Program-made: the position numbers and the translations under genes
Shown: in pieces, positions 8,787 to 17,791 of the stretch
Layout of the letters: the number at the start of each line of letters is the position of its first letter
Numbering within the stretch: position 1 is the first letter of the stretch
Assembly: GCA_964011675.1 (NCBI GenBank)
Contig: CAXGPR010000003.1
Location: 1 to 64,000, forward strand
Direction of reading: 5' to 3'
Source: GCA-2693325 sp964011675
Lineage (GTDB): Bacteria; Latescibacterota; UBA2968; UBA8231
Length of the DNA stretch: 64,000 bases
The notes under the pieces: model-generated
The model's input: only the letters and a program-made list of their open reading frames with translations
Databases searched by the model: none
What the model was told of the DNA's origin: nothing

Positions 8787-8824
8787 GGGAGCGTGTCCAA
8801 ATACACGTTCCCCATTTATATTTT
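8787..8824 (+). terminator. Terminator-like hairpin beside the metH stop
   Basis: An 11-bp stem GGGGAGCGTGT/ACACGTTCCCC (one G-U pair) and 6-nt loop are followed by ATTTATATTTTT. The T-rich tail lies on the plus strand, but the stem also sits 14 bp beyond the end of metH on the minus strand and might serve it weakly. Confidence 0.5.
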
Positions 8825-8828
8825 TCAC

Positions 8829-11800
8829 TCATTTCGGTGTGTAGCCTAAGTTGGGCGCCAGCCAACGCTCTGCTTCTCCAACGGAAATGCCCTTGCGGCA
8901 GGCGTAATCATTTACCTGATCTCGATCTATTTTACCGACGGAAAAATAGCGCGATTCGCTGTGTGAAAAATACAAGCCCGATACGGCAGCGGCCGGCCAC
9001 ATGGCACATGTTTCGGTCAGGCGTAGCATACTGCGCTCTTCGGCTTTGAGTAAGGAAAAAAGAGTGCGTTTTTCGCTATGGTCTGGACAGGCTGGGTAGC
9101 CAGGGGCTGGGCGGATTCCGCGATAGCGCTCGCGAATCAGGTCTTCCGAGGTTTGGCTGCCTCGGTCTTCATAGCCCCATTCGCTGCGTACGCGCTCGTG
9201 TAGCATTTCGGCTAGGGCTTCGGCGAGTCGGTCAGCCAGTGCTTTGAGTAGAATTGAGTTATAGTCATCATGCTCGTGGGTAAAGCGCTCAACGTGTTCG
9301 TCTATGCCCCCCCCAGCTGTCACGGCAAAAGCGCCTAAATAGTCGATTTGACCACTCTCTTGCGGGGCAATAAAGTCGGAAAGACAAAATAGGGGTAGAT
9401 CAGCCGACCGTTTGACCGTCTGCTGGCGCAGCATGTGAAAACGGGCGATCTCTTGCTGACGCTCTTCTCCCTCGTACAGGATAATGTCTTCCCCTTCGCT
9501 ATAGGCGGGGAAAAAGCCGTACAGTGCCTCGGCTTGGAGCCAGGATTCTTTTATGACCGTGTCCAGCATGTTCTGTGCATCCGAAAAGAGTTGCCGCGCC
9601 TGCGCGCCGATTACCTCGTCTTCGAGCAGGCGTGGGTAGGTGCCCCGTAGTTCCCAAGTATGGAAAAACGGGGACCAGTCTATGTAGGGAACTAGTTCGC
9701 TCAACGACAGATTCGTCTCGTGACGGACGCCAAGGAAAGAGGGGACGGGTGGTTGATCTGTGCTCCAGTCAAGCGGTGCGGACCTCGTGCGCGCCTCGGC
9801 AAACGGATGGAGTGCACGCTGCTGTGGATTATGGGAAATGCGCTGCTGTTCCTGTTCATCGCTGTTTTTTCTGATGAATTCTTCGCGCTGCTCTTTGTTA
9901 AGCAACTGGCCGACGACGCCGGGCGCGCGCGAGGCGTCGGTCACGTGTAGGATGGGCTCTCCATAAGCGGGAGCAATCTTAACGGCGGTGTGCTTTCGGC
10001 TGGTTGTAGCTCCACCAATCAGCAGAGGTATATTGAGGCCCTGTCGCTGCATCTCCTTGGCTACGTGCACCATCTCGTCAAGAGAAGGAGTTATCAGGCC
10101 GCTTAGGCCTATGATGTCAACCTGTTGCTCTACTGCCGTGCGGAGTATTTTCTCTGCTGACACCATAACGCCCAGGTCGATGATGTCATAATTATTGCAT
10201 GCCAAGACAACCCCCACAATGTTCTTGCCTATATCGTGCACGTCTCCTCGCACAGTGGCTAGTAAAATCTTACCGCGCGCATTGATCTGTCCGTCTGCTT
10301 CTTTTTCCTCTTCCATCAATGGTTCTAAAATGGCGACGGCCTGCTTCATAATGCGCGCGCTCTTAACGACTTGCGGCAGAAACATTTTACCAGCGCCGAA
10401 AAGCTCGCCGATGTGATTCATGCCGTCCATGAGCGGTCCTTCAATGATATCGAGTGGGCGCTCATATGTTTCTAGTGCTTCGGAAATGTCTTCCTCTACG
10501 TGTTCGCCCTTTCCATGCAGTAATGCATATCCGAGCCTTTCACTAACTGAACTACTGCGCCATGCTTTGTCATCCTCTCTTTTCTTACCCTCTCCGCGCA
10601 CGGATTCCGCATACTCAATTAGTCGTTCCGTTGCATCTTCGCGACGCATAAACAGAACGTCCTCAACTCGTTCGCGCAGAGAGTCGGGTATGTCTTCATA
10701 AACGGCTAGCTGGCCGGCGTTAACGATGCCCATGTCGAGACCGCGCCCAATAGCGTGGTAGAGAAACGCCGAATGGATGGCCTCGCGCACGTAGTCATTG
10801 CCGCGGAATGAGAAAGAAATATTGCTCACTCCGCCGCTGATAAGCGCTCCCGGGCAGGTTGACTTTATCTGCTGAACGGCTTCTATGAAATTGAGCGCGT
10901 AGGGGTCGTGCTCTTCCATGCCAGTTGCGACGGTGAGAATATTGGGGTCAAATATGATATCATTGGCCTGGAAGCCAACCTGCTCAGTAAGAATTTTATA
11001 AGCGCGTTGACAGATGCGCACTTTGTCGTCGATATGCGTTGCTTGACCTGATTCATCAAATGCCATTACGACGACGGCTGCACCGTAACGCCTACAGATT
11101 GTTGCCTGCTTGATAAACGTCTGTTCGCCTTCTTTCAGGCTTAAAGAATTGACTATGCCCTTGCCTTGCAGACAGCGTAGACCTGACTCAATTACGGAGA
11201 ATTTAGAACTGTCGACCATGATGGGAAGGCGGGCAATGTCTGGTTCGGCAGCAATGCGGTTAATAAAGGTGCGCATCGTCTCTTCTGAATCGATTAGTCC
11301 CTCGTCCATATTGATGTCTATTATGTTGGCACCGCCTTCGACCTGTTGTCGGGCTATTTCCGTTGCCTTTTCGAAATCACCTGACTTAATGAGGCGAGCA
11401 AAGCGGCGCGAACCGGTGATATTGGTCCGTTCTCCAACGAGAGTAAAATTGTCTCCTGGGCCAATAGTAAAAGGGTCGATACCGCTAAAGTGGGGCGTCG
11501 TTTTTGGAGTGGGGGGTGTGCGGGGGGCGATGTCAGAAACGGCACGAGAAATTGCACTTATATGGTCTGGTGTGGTGCCACAGCAGCCACCGATAATATT
11601 TATGAACCCTTCTTCCGCATATTGGCGGAGAGTCTGGGCTACTTGTTCTGGTCCTTGATCGTAAGCACCCATCTCGTTGGGGAGTCCCGCATTTAAGTAA
11701 CAGCAAAAGGGAACGGGGACTATTTGGGCCAATTCTTCTATGGCCGGGCGCATGTCTTGCGGTGCCATACCACAGTTAACGCCGACCGCTGACAGGGGAA

Positions 11801-12533
11801 TGTGCTCTATGGAATACCAGAATGCTTCTGGTGTTTGTCCAGACAGAGTCCGGTAACTCAGATCGGAAAAGGTTCCAGAAACTATAAGGGGAATGCGGTT
11901 TCCCCAATCCGAAAAAAACTTTTCAATAGCAAAGAGGCATGCCTTGAGTGTAAGTGAGTCGAAGACTGTCTCAGCTAGTAGTATATCGACCCCTCCTTCG
12001 ACTAGACTGGCAACTTGCTGGTAGTAACCTTCAACAACCTCTTCGAAGCGGTGTGTGCGAAAACCTGGCAGGTTTACATCGGGAGATAGCGACAGTGTAA
12101 TGTTAGAAGGTCCTATCGCCCCTGCAACTATGCGCGGTTTACCAGGTGTGGAAAAAGCATCTGCTGATTGTCTTGCAACACTGGCAGCGGCTAAATTGAT
12201 CTCCGTGACTCGATCCGATAGGCCGTAGTCTTCCAGTGAAAATGGGTTGGCATTAAACGTGTTTGTCTCAATTATATCAGCCCCTGCTTTTAAGAATTCA
12301 TTATGTATTTCCTCAATAATTTGTGGCTGAGTAATAGACAACAGATCGTTAAGTCCTCGTAGTTCACTTGAGTGATGATTGAAGAACTCGCCACGGAAAT
12401 CCTTTTCGGTTAACTGATGGGTCTGTATCATCGAGCCCATGGCTCCATCTAAGACGAGAATACGCTCGCGGAGTAGGTGTTCGAGGCTGGGTTTGGTCTG
12501 CGGTTTATTGGGCTCTTTCATGGGTGTTTTCAT
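8829..12533 (-). CDS. metH: Cobalamin-dependent methionine synthase
   Basis: A 1234-residue cytoplasmic enzyme transferring the methyl of 5-methyltetrahydrofolate via cobalamin to homocysteine. All four modules are visible in order. The homocysteine domain carries zinc ligands in VGVNCG (about residue 255) and GGCCGTTPDH. The pterin domain contains GERTNITGSRRF and PIMVDSSKF. The cobalamin domain carries DVHDIGKN, whose His is the lower cobalt ligand. The C-terminal reactivation domain has the S-adenosylmethionine motif RPAPGYPACPDHSEK. Length matches E. coli MetH (1227). No cobalamin riboswitch is evident in the short upstream region, and a TTGACA promoter lies upstream. Confidence 0.97.
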   Translation of the reverse strand: MKTPMKEPNKPQTKPSLEHLLRERILVLDGAMGSMIQTHQLTEKDFRGEFFNHHSSELRGLNDLLSITQPQIIEEIHNEFLKAGADIIETNTFNANPFSLEDYGLSDRVTEINLAAASVARQSADAFSTPGKPRIVAGAIGPSNITLSLSPDVNLPGFRTHRFEEVVEGYYQQVASLVEGGVDILLAETVFDSLTLKACLFAIEKFFSDWGNRIPLIVSGTFSDLSYRTLSGQTPEAFWYSIEHIPLSAVGVNCGMAPQDMRPAIEELAQIVPVPFCCYLNAGLPNEMGAYDQGPEQVAQTLRQYAEEGFINIIGGCCGTTPDHISAISRAVSDIAPRTPPTPKTTPHFSGIDPFTIGPGDNFTLVGERTNITGSRRFARLIKSGDFEKATEIARQQVEGGANIIDINMDEGLIDSEETMRTFINRIAAEPDIARLPIMVDSSKFSVIESGLRCLQGKGIVNSLSLKEGEQTFIKQATICRRYGAAVVVMAFDESGQATHIDDKVRICQRAYKILTEQVGFQANDIIFDPNILTVATGMEEHDPYALNFIEAVQQIKSTCPGALISGGVSNISFSFRGNDYVREAIHSAFLYHAIGRGLDMGIVNAGQLAVYEDIPDSLRERVEDVLFMRREDATERLIEYAESVRGEGKKREDDKAWRSSSVSERLGYALLHGKGEHVEEDISEALETYERPLDIIEGPLMDGMNHIGELFGAGKMFLPQVVKSARIMKQAVAILEPLMEEEKEADGQINARGKILLATVRGDVHDIGKNIVGVVLACNNYDIIDLGVMVSAEKILRTAVEQQVDIIGLSGLITPSLDEMVHVAKEMQRQGLNIPLLIGGATTSRKHTAVKIAPAYGEPILHVTDASRAPGVVGQLLNKEQREEFIRKNSDEQEQQRISHNPQQRALHPFAEARTRSAPLDWSTDQPPVPSFLGVRHETNLSLSELVPYIDWSPFFHTWELRGTYPRLLEDEVIGAQARQLFSDAQNMLDTVIKESWLQAEALYGFFPAYSEGEDIILYEGEERQQEIARFHMLRQQTVKRSADLPLFCLSDFIAPQESGQIDYLGAFAVTAGGGIDEHVERFTHEHDDYNSILLKALADRLAEALAEMLHERVRSEWGYEDRGSQTSEDLIRERYRGIRPAPGYPACPDHSEKRTLFSLLKAEERSMLRLTETCAMWPAAAVSGLYFSHSESRYFSVGKIDRDQVNDYACRKGISVGEAERWLAPNLGYTPK

Positions 12534-12560
12534 TCCGAATTAGGAGGTTTGTATCTCCTC

Positions 12561-12591
12561 AGAATAAGAGAAATTGCTCTGTAAATGTCAA
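12561..12591 (-). promoter_or_regulatory. Candidate metH promoter
   Basis: On the minus strand a perfect TTGACA (12591-12586) is followed after 19 bp by TATTCT (12566-12561). The expected transcript would begin about 20 nt before the metH ATG and would carry a small AGGAG/CTCCT hairpin. The spacing is longer than ideal, so this is tentative. Confidence 0.35.
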
Positions 12592-12694
12592 TATCAAGAT
12601 TTGTTGATATATAGAAGTTAGGGCTGTGGTATGCTTCGGATATATAATTTCTTATTTTACTTGCGGCGTAATAGAGGCAAACGGAGTCAATGCG

Positions 12695-13154
12695 ATGTCA
12701 AACGCGCTGTGGATGACTCTTCTTCTGTGCTCTACCTGCTGGGCACAAACAATAGAAGTCATTTCTATACAAGGGTATACGGCTATTAGTGAAGTTGAAC
12801 TGGGAGCGGATTTAACCTTGTCTATCCGCGCAGACTTTTTTGGCAATTCCGTCGCGGGCTGTGTTTTTTACCTCGCCGTGCCGAGCGGCTTTTTTGTCCT
12901 GGCAGAAGAGGTGCCCTTTTCGCAGGGTGAACTGTTGTTTGAAGCATCCGAATTTATCAACGATGTATTGCCACACGGTCAGACTCCGGGTGGACCTGCG
13001 GGCATGGATCTACTCGCATACGCTGTGGTCCTGGGGCCCCGGAGTAGTGTGCTGGTGCTCTGAACGGAGTGAATTGGCCCGTTTAGTGATCAGACTGCTG
13101 CGCTCGGGCTTGGCGTCGATTCGCTTTGTTCCGTCGCCTATTTATCCTGCTTAA
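12695..13154 (+). pseudogene. Secreted cohesin-like domain protein, frameshifted
   Basis: The frame opens with a signal peptide (MSNALWMTLLLCSTCWAQT) and then a beta-rich sequence: LGADLTLSIRADFFGNSVAG, GCVFYLAVPSGFF, and a later LLAYAVVLGP. This resembles bacterial cohesin-like or cell-surface Ig-like modules. It stops at 13061-13063, while the expected continuation (SELARLVIRLLRSGLASIRF) is found one frame over up to 13154. A single frameshift near 13035-13060 therefore breaks the gene. It lies divergent to metH. If the shift is a sequencing error, this would be a small secreted protein of about 150 residues. Confidence 0.5.
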
Positions 13155-13312
13155 GAGGTGCCAGAGGATAGACGAGGGGAACGGTACTTTCAGCGGGCAC
13201 ACGGGATAGGCATACGCGTGAAAAAAACAGACAGTGTCTAAAGATACGCACGGGCTACATCAGCGTGGCGCTGTCAAAATGCAGGCCGTTAATAAGGGAG
13301 GCCCTCAGGTCG

Positions 13313-13831
13313 ATGTTAGAGAGACCGGATTGGAAGACCTACTACATGCACATTGCTATGACCGTCCGAATGCGTGCCAATTGCGTGGGCAATCGAGTGG
13401 GAGCAATTCTGGTGCAAAACGATCGCATCATCGCTACCGGTTATAACGGCACGCCACACGGAGTGCCCAACTGCAGTGAGAGCGGTTGTCATCGCTGCGC
13501 TCATCGTGATGAGTATGTTTCCGGAAAAGATTACGACTTGTGTATATGCGTTCACGCCGAGCAGAACACGCTGCTCTCGGCAGCACGCTTTGGCATTGCA
13601 ACTGAAGGGGCGGTCCTCTACTCAACCATGCAGCCCTGTTTTGGATGTACGAAAGAGATTATTCAGGCTAAAATTAGTGTTGTTTATTACGTGCATTCGT
13701 GGTTTTATCCCGACGCGCAGTTTCAGCAAAGCTACGAGGATATGCTCGCGTATGTTCCCGGAGGAGTGCACGCGCTGGATATAGAAGATCCCGATGCAGA
13801 ATGGGCTGTTTCGACGCTGCGTAAGCAATAG
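13313..13831 (+). CDS. Deoxycytidylate deaminase / ComEB-type cytidine deaminase
   Basis: A 172-residue zinc deaminase, predicted to convert dCMP to dUMP for thymidylate synthesis. The catalytic motif HAEQN gives the zinc ligand H81 and proton shuttle E83, and PCFGC supplies C109 and C112. A second cluster, NCSESGCHRCAH, resembles the structural zinc site of phage T4 and ComEB-type dCMP deaminases. A longer in-frame start exists at GTG 13265. The ATG at 13313 is chosen because AAGGGAGG precedes it by 11 nt and the sequence starts MLERPDWKTYYMHIA as in relatives. Confidence 0.88.
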   Translation: MLERPDWKTYYMHIAMTVRMRANCVGNRVGAILVQNDRIIATGYNGTPHGVPNCSESGCHRCAHRDEYVSGKDYDLCICVHAEQNTLLSAARFGIATEGAVLYSTMQPCFGCTKEIIQAKISVVYYVHSWFYPDAQFQQSYEDMLAYVPGGVHALDIEDPDAEWAVSTLRKQ

Positions 13832-13907
13832 AAGTCGCCCTATCTGACGGGTCTCTTGGGCTATGCGACTTTTTATGTATACTGCGACCCACTCATGGGA
13901 GGTTAAG

Positions 13908-15410
13908 ATGCGAATCAACTGCACCAGATGGATACTGCGCGGAGCGCTTGCACTCTGTCTGTTGTTAATGGCATCTGATGCACGCGCTGTGGACGTCGCT
14001 GTACCGCTCGTTAAACCTACTGTTGACGGCGTGCTTAACGAGTGGGGTGGGGTTTCTGCTATCGACATCGCGCCTGCGGGCGACGGCGTGGGGCTACGCG
14101 GTGCGTTTGAAGATGAAAATGATCACTGGGCCGCAGTGCACCTGTCTTGGGATGCCGATTCGCTATATATAGCGGTCTCCGTTCTGGACGACGTGCTCGA
14201 TCGCCAGCCGATTGGTCCCGGAGAAAATGTGTGGGAAGGGCCGGGTGGCCAGCGCAAAGACAAGATGTTCTACTACGATCATCTCAAGGTCTTTTTGCGC
14301 GGTCCCGAACAGCCTTTGGGATTTAATTTATGGGTTGCTCCAAATGCAGAGGCTGGATCCGTGCACGCGTGGGGAGGGCAACAGCGAGGGACGCCTAGTG
14401 CTGAACTACCGCTGGCGCTGGCCTCTCTATCCGACGGAAGCGCCTACAGCTATGAAATGGCCCTACCGTGGACTTGGTTGCGCATCTATCCCAAGCCCGA
14501 TATGGTGCTAGATGTCCTTTTTCTATTTCCCGACTCTGACTTGCCAGACCTCGAATTGCGAAAGAAAATACATGAGAGCAATAAGTGGATCTGGTGGCAG
14601 GGAAAGCTGACATTGCGCGGCAATCCGCCTGGGTTGCGCGAGAAGCCGGTTGCAGATTTGGCCGAAGAGATTGCCCAACAAAAGAGCGCGATTGTGGTGC
14701 CTAAAGTCGTTGAGAAAAAAGCCCCCCCCGTGTCCAAACCCGTTGTCCAAGATCGCGCTTCGAAAAGGGTGGAGCAGATCTTTGATGATAGCACTTCAGG
14801 TGATTCGGACAACGCGGTTAGCGATACGGTCTGGGCTCGTGCATCGGTTGCCTCTTCGGAACCTGGCGCAGACAGGGCTGCTCCACCTATCGCCGAGTTG
14901 AGGGCTCGTCTAAACAGAGGGCTGCTGGCTCGATCAGCGGTTCAATCTGCACCTCCTTGGGTGCGCCGCGTTGCAGGTGAAGATCTGAAGAGGAAACAGG
15001 CCGATTCGCTCTATGCGCGGTTAGGTGAAACCGTCGCGCGTATTTCTCGGGCCAATATCAGCAGTCGTAGTGACGGCCTCGTCATGGATATGGCGGAGTA
15101 TGCAGGGGTATGGCGCTCGCAGGCACAGCGTTTTTTACAGGGGATTCTCAGGGCGGCATTGGCTGATGTTGAAGCGGGAGGAGAGCGAACGGGCGAGGGA
15201 TTAGCTCGGGCTGCTGCCGAAGCGGCTGTAGACGAAAAGCGGGTGCGCGTTTTTGTACGCCACGTGTGCAAGGAGGCGCTCAGCCTGTACGAAAAAAACA
15301 ACATATCTGCTACAAACGACTTGATAGAGAAAGCGCGGCGCAAGGCCGATATCGGGTCCGACGAGATACAGCCGCTCTTAGACGCACTTGTAACTCAGTG
15401 GCAGAAGTAG
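13908..15410 (+). CDS. Secreted protein with CBM9-like N-terminal domain
   Basis: A 500-residue exported protein. The signal peptide ends near residue 27 (SDARA/VDVAVP). Residues about 28-215 look like a carbohydrate-binding family 9/DOMON-like beta-sandwich: PTVDGVLNEWGG, then LSWDADSLYIAVSVLDD and a DHLKVFLRG motif. The rest is a Lys/Pro-rich linker followed by a helical, Ala/Arg/Glu-rich region of unknown function. The ATG follows GGGAGGTTAAG and is preferred over an in-frame ATG at 13863. A terminator overlaps its stop region. It probably binds or senses extracellular glycans. No catalytic domain is seen. Confidence 0.7.
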   Translation: MRINCTRWILRGALALCLLLMASDARAVDVAVPLVKPTVDGVLNEWGGVSAIDIAPAGDGVGLRGAFEDENDHWAAVHLSWDADSLYIAVSVLDDVLDRQPIGPGENVWEGPGGQRKDKMFYYDHLKVFLRGPEQPLGFNLWVAPNAEAGSVHAWGGQQRGTPSAELPLALASLSDGSAYSYEMALPWTWLRIYPKPDMVLDVLFLFPDSDLPDLELRKKIHESNKWIWWQGKLTLRGNPPGLREKPVADLAEEIAQQKSAIVVPKVVEKKAPPVSKPVVQDRASKRVEQIFDDSTSGDSDNAVSDTVWARASVASSEPGADRAAPPIAELRARLNRGLLARSAVQSAPPWVRRVAGEDLKRKQADSLYARLGETVARISRANISSRSDGLVMDMAEYAGVWRSQAQRFLQGILRAALADVEAGGERTGEGLARAAAEAAVDEKRVRVFVRHVCKEALSLYEKNNISATNDLIEKARRKADIGSDEIQPLLDALVTQWQK

Positions 15411-15430
15411 CCGCCGTCCGGCGGTTTTTT
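15411..15430 (+). terminator. Short rho-independent terminator
   Basis: A CCGCC/GGCGG stem with a 4-nt loop is followed directly by six T. It lies between the stop of the CBM9-like gene and the start of the Ldh2-type gene only 17 bp later, so it probably separates two transcription units. Confidence 0.65.
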
Positions 15431-15446
15431 CGAGACGGAGACCGGA

Positions 15447-16493
15447 ATGCCGATCTTTAAAAGCACCTATTTGGAGGAGTGTGCCGCGGCCATCTTTAGC
15501 GCCGCCGGAGCACCGTTGGATAAGTCTCAGCGCGTAGCAGAACTGCTGGTAGAATCCAATCTAGTCGGGCACGATTCGCACGGTATTATTCGCGTTGCGC
15601 AGTATGTGGCTACGATTGAGCGCGGTGAAATTGATCCCCATGCCGAAATCACTGTCGAGTCAGAAACCGATGCATCAGCGGTATTAGATGGCCACTGGGG
15701 TTTTGGTCAGGTGGTCATGAGTCAAGCCGCGTCTATGGCAGTAGAAAAAGCAGCGCGCTGCGGTGTGGCTGCCCTGACCGTGCGCAATGCAAACCACATT
15801 GGGCGCTTGGGCAGCTACGTTGAGCATATCGCAAATAGGGGGATGGTGGGTTTGCTCTTTGCCAATATGCACGGCAGTGCGGCCTGCGTTGTGCCGTGGG
15901 GGGGGAGAGAGGGGCGGTTGGGCACGAATCCGCTCGCCGCCGGGCTGCCGCGTCCGAACGCAGATCCAATTGTGCTAGATATGACGACCAGCGTTGTTGC
16001 GGAGGGTAAGATACGCGTCCAGCGTAACTGCGGGGCATCGGTGCCGGAGGGGTGGATTATAGACGCAGACGGCGAATCCACGACCGATCCTGCTGCTTTT
16101 TACGGTCCTCCTCGTGGAGGACTGCTCCCTTTTGGCGGTGCGGCCGGCCACAAGGGATACGGGCTGAGCGTGCTGGTTGAAATTCTCGGGGGCGCGCTGA
16201 GCGGAGCCGGCTGCGCCGGTAGTGGTTCGCGCAATGGCAACGGCGTGCTATTGCTCGTGGTCGATATCGAGCGCTTTGTTCCGATGGAATCTTATATGAG
16301 CGAGGTGGGACAGCTCGTAGAGTTTGTAAAATCATCTCCACTCTCTCCGGGACATACGGAGATATGGGTGCCGGGTGAAATAGAATCCAGAGAGCGAGCA
16401 GCCCGGAGTGAAGGCTTTGAAGTCGACGAGCAGACCTGGGCGGAAGTGGTAGCGTGCGCCGATCGATTGGGCGCTGAAATGCCTGCCCCATGA
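15447..16493 (+). CDS. Malate/L-lactate dehydrogenase (Ldh2) family oxidoreductase
   Basis: A 348-residue NAD(P)-dependent 2-hydroxyacid dehydrogenase of the Ldh2/MDH2 superfamily, which includes ureidoglycolate, diketogulonate and sulfolactate dehydrogenases. Typical motifs are GHDSHGIIR with the catalytic Ser44-His45 pair, NANHIGRLG, GTNPLAAGLP and FGGAAGHKGYGL. Length is normal for the family. It is the first gene of a tightly packed operon and overlaps the next start by four bases (ATGA). The substrate is presumably a sugar-derived 2-hydroxy acid made by its operon partners. Sulfolactate is a possibility but unproven. Confidence 0.9.
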   Translation: MPIFKSTYLEECAAAIFSAAGAPLDKSQRVAELLVESNLVGHDSHGIIRVAQYVATIERGEIDPHAEITVESETDASAVLDGHWGFGQVVMSQAASMAVEKAARCGVAALTVRNANHIGRLGSYVEHIANRGMVGLLFANMHGSAACVVPWGGREGRLGTNPLAAGLPRPNADPIVLDMTTSVVAEGKIRVQRNCGASVPEGWIIDADGESTTDPAAFYGPPRGGLLPFGGAAGHKGYGLSVLVEILGGALSGAGCAGSGSRNGNGVLLLVVDIERFVPMESYMSEVGQLVEFVKSSPLSPGHTEIWVPGEIESRERAARSEGFEVDEQTWAEVVACADRLGAEMPAP

Positions 16494-17590
16494 GCGATGT
16501 GCTCACCGCCGTTACTCTGCTGAAAGAGGGTGTTGAGAACGGGCTACATCCCGGTGCGCAGCTTGTCGTGCAACAGGAAGGCTCCTTAAGAGTCGATGTG
16601 GCCGTCGGGAACGTCGCCGTCGACTCGCTCTTGCACTGGTTCTCTGCAACCAAGCCGCTGGCGGCAGTGGCCGTTGGTCAGCTATGGGAGCGCGGTGCTC
16701 TGCGCTTAGATGATCCTGTTTCTCGCTACATACCCGAATTTGCCGCTGCAGAAAAAAACGATGTTACACTGCGCCACTTGCTGACTCATACGGGGGGATT
16801 TCGCTCTCGTCTAGATCTGGAATGGGGCGACGTATCTTGGGAGGATGCGATTGGCCAGGTTTGTGTTGCGCGTAAGGAGCGGCGTTGGCCTACAGGGCGC
16901 AAGGCCGGATATCACATCGCCTCGTCGTGGTACGCGCTGGGTGAAGTTGTGTGCCGAATCGACGGTCGTCCTTACGATCAATACGTGCGCGAAGAGATTT
17001 TTCTCCCCCTGGGCATGAGCGATTGTTGGCTCAGCATGTCCGAAGATCGCTATAGCGATTATGGGGCACGCATAGCGTCGGTATATACTACAGAAGGCCC
17101 CTTTGCGGTAGAGCAGATAGATCGGAATGGTGCGCGGGTAGCGGCCCGCTGTGTACCCGGGGCTAGTGGACGCGGCCCGGCCCGGCAGCTAATACTTCTC
17201 TACGAGGCGCTGCTCGCTGGCGGAGAGATCAATGGGAGGCGAGTGCTCTCTCCACAGACGGTCGAAGCGCTAACATCGCGTCAGCGCACCGGACTGTATG
17301 ACCACACGTTTAAGCATGTCATGGACTGGGGTTTGGGACTTGTCGTCAATTCGGCGATGTACGGCGTGGAAACGGTTCCCTACGGCTACGGTCGCCATGC
17401 CAGTTGGCGCACCTATGGGCACAGCGGACATCAAAGCGCGGTCGCATTTGCCGATCCTGAAGCCAAGCTTGCCGTGGCACTGATAGTCAATGGAATGCCC
17501 GGAGCTGAGCGACATCACGCGCGTTTTTTTCAGGTGCTCAATGCTCTTTATGAGGATTTGGATTTGGTCGATGAGCACACGAGTGCATGA
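16490..17590 (+). CDS. Beta-lactamase-fold serine hydrolase (class C / EstB-like)
   Basis: A 366-residue member of the beta-lactamase/transpeptidase-like family without a signal peptide. The nucleophile motif S-x-x-K is SATK at residues 52-55 (WFSATKPL). LTHTGGF follows in its usual place, and the third-box equivalent is YGHSGHQS. The usual Y-x-N box is replaced by YHIASSWY, so the catalytic tyrosine assignment is uncertain. Cytoplasmic members are generally esterases, lactonases or amide hydrolases rather than penicillin-degrading enzymes. It overlaps the Ldh2 gene by 4 bp, so co-translation is likely. Confidence 0.88.
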   Translation: MSDVLTAVTLLKEGVENGLHPGAQLVVQQEGSLRVDVAVGNVAVDSLLHWFSATKPLAAVAVGQLWERGALRLDDPVSRYIPEFAAAEKNDVTLRHLLTHTGGFRSRLDLEWGDVSWEDAIGQVCVARKERRWPTGRKAGYHIASSWYALGEVVCRIDGRPYDQYVREEIFLPLGMSDCWLSMSEDRYSDYGARIASVYTTEGPFAVEQIDRNGARVAARCVPGASGRGPARQLILLYEALLAGGEINGRRVLSPQTVEALTSRQRTGLYDHTFKHVMDWGLGLVVNSAMYGVETVPYGYGRHASWRTYGHSGHQSAVAFADPEAKLAVALIVNGMPGAERHHARFFQVLNALYEDLDLVDEHTSA

Positions 17591-17644
17591 GGCAGGGTTA
17601 ACTCAGCCAGGCGTGGGACGCTTGGTAAGAAGAAAAGAGAGCCG

Positions 17645-17791
17645 ATGAACTGTGAGGTTTGCAGGAACGCAGCTTCTGAGAATGGATTGATAGTGTGCAT
17701 AGATAAAACTCAACGTGTTGGAATTGGCTGCACCGCTGCCGCTTTCTGTGAGCAGTGCACAGCGTTTTTTTTAGATAGAGCTCGTTTATAA
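17645..17791 (+). CDS. 48-residue Cys-rich putative zinc-binding miniprotein
   Basis: A small frame with ATG after AGAAAAGAGAG encodes 48 residues with six cysteines at 3, 6, 18, 29, 35 and 38, including two C-x2-C knuckles (CEVC near the start, CEQC near the end). The spacing suggests a zinc ribbon or treble-clef-like fold. Its stop codon overlaps the start of the FAD reductase gene by one base (TAATG), which strongly suggests translational coupling. I do not recognise a family. It may donate metal or thiols to its neighbours, but that is a guess. Confidence 0.6.
   Translation: MNCEVCRNAASENGLIVCIDKTQRVGIGCTAAAFCEQCTAFFLDRARL

Noticed and set aside
9435..11658. Several plus-strand open frames inside metH
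   Set aside because: They are antisense shadows of a complete methionine synthase gene with all catalytic motifs.
12534..12694. Cobalamin or SAM riboswitch upstream of metH
   Set aside because: The divergent intergenic space is only 161 bp, the minus-strand leader appears about 20 nt long, and no riboswitch core sequence is seen.
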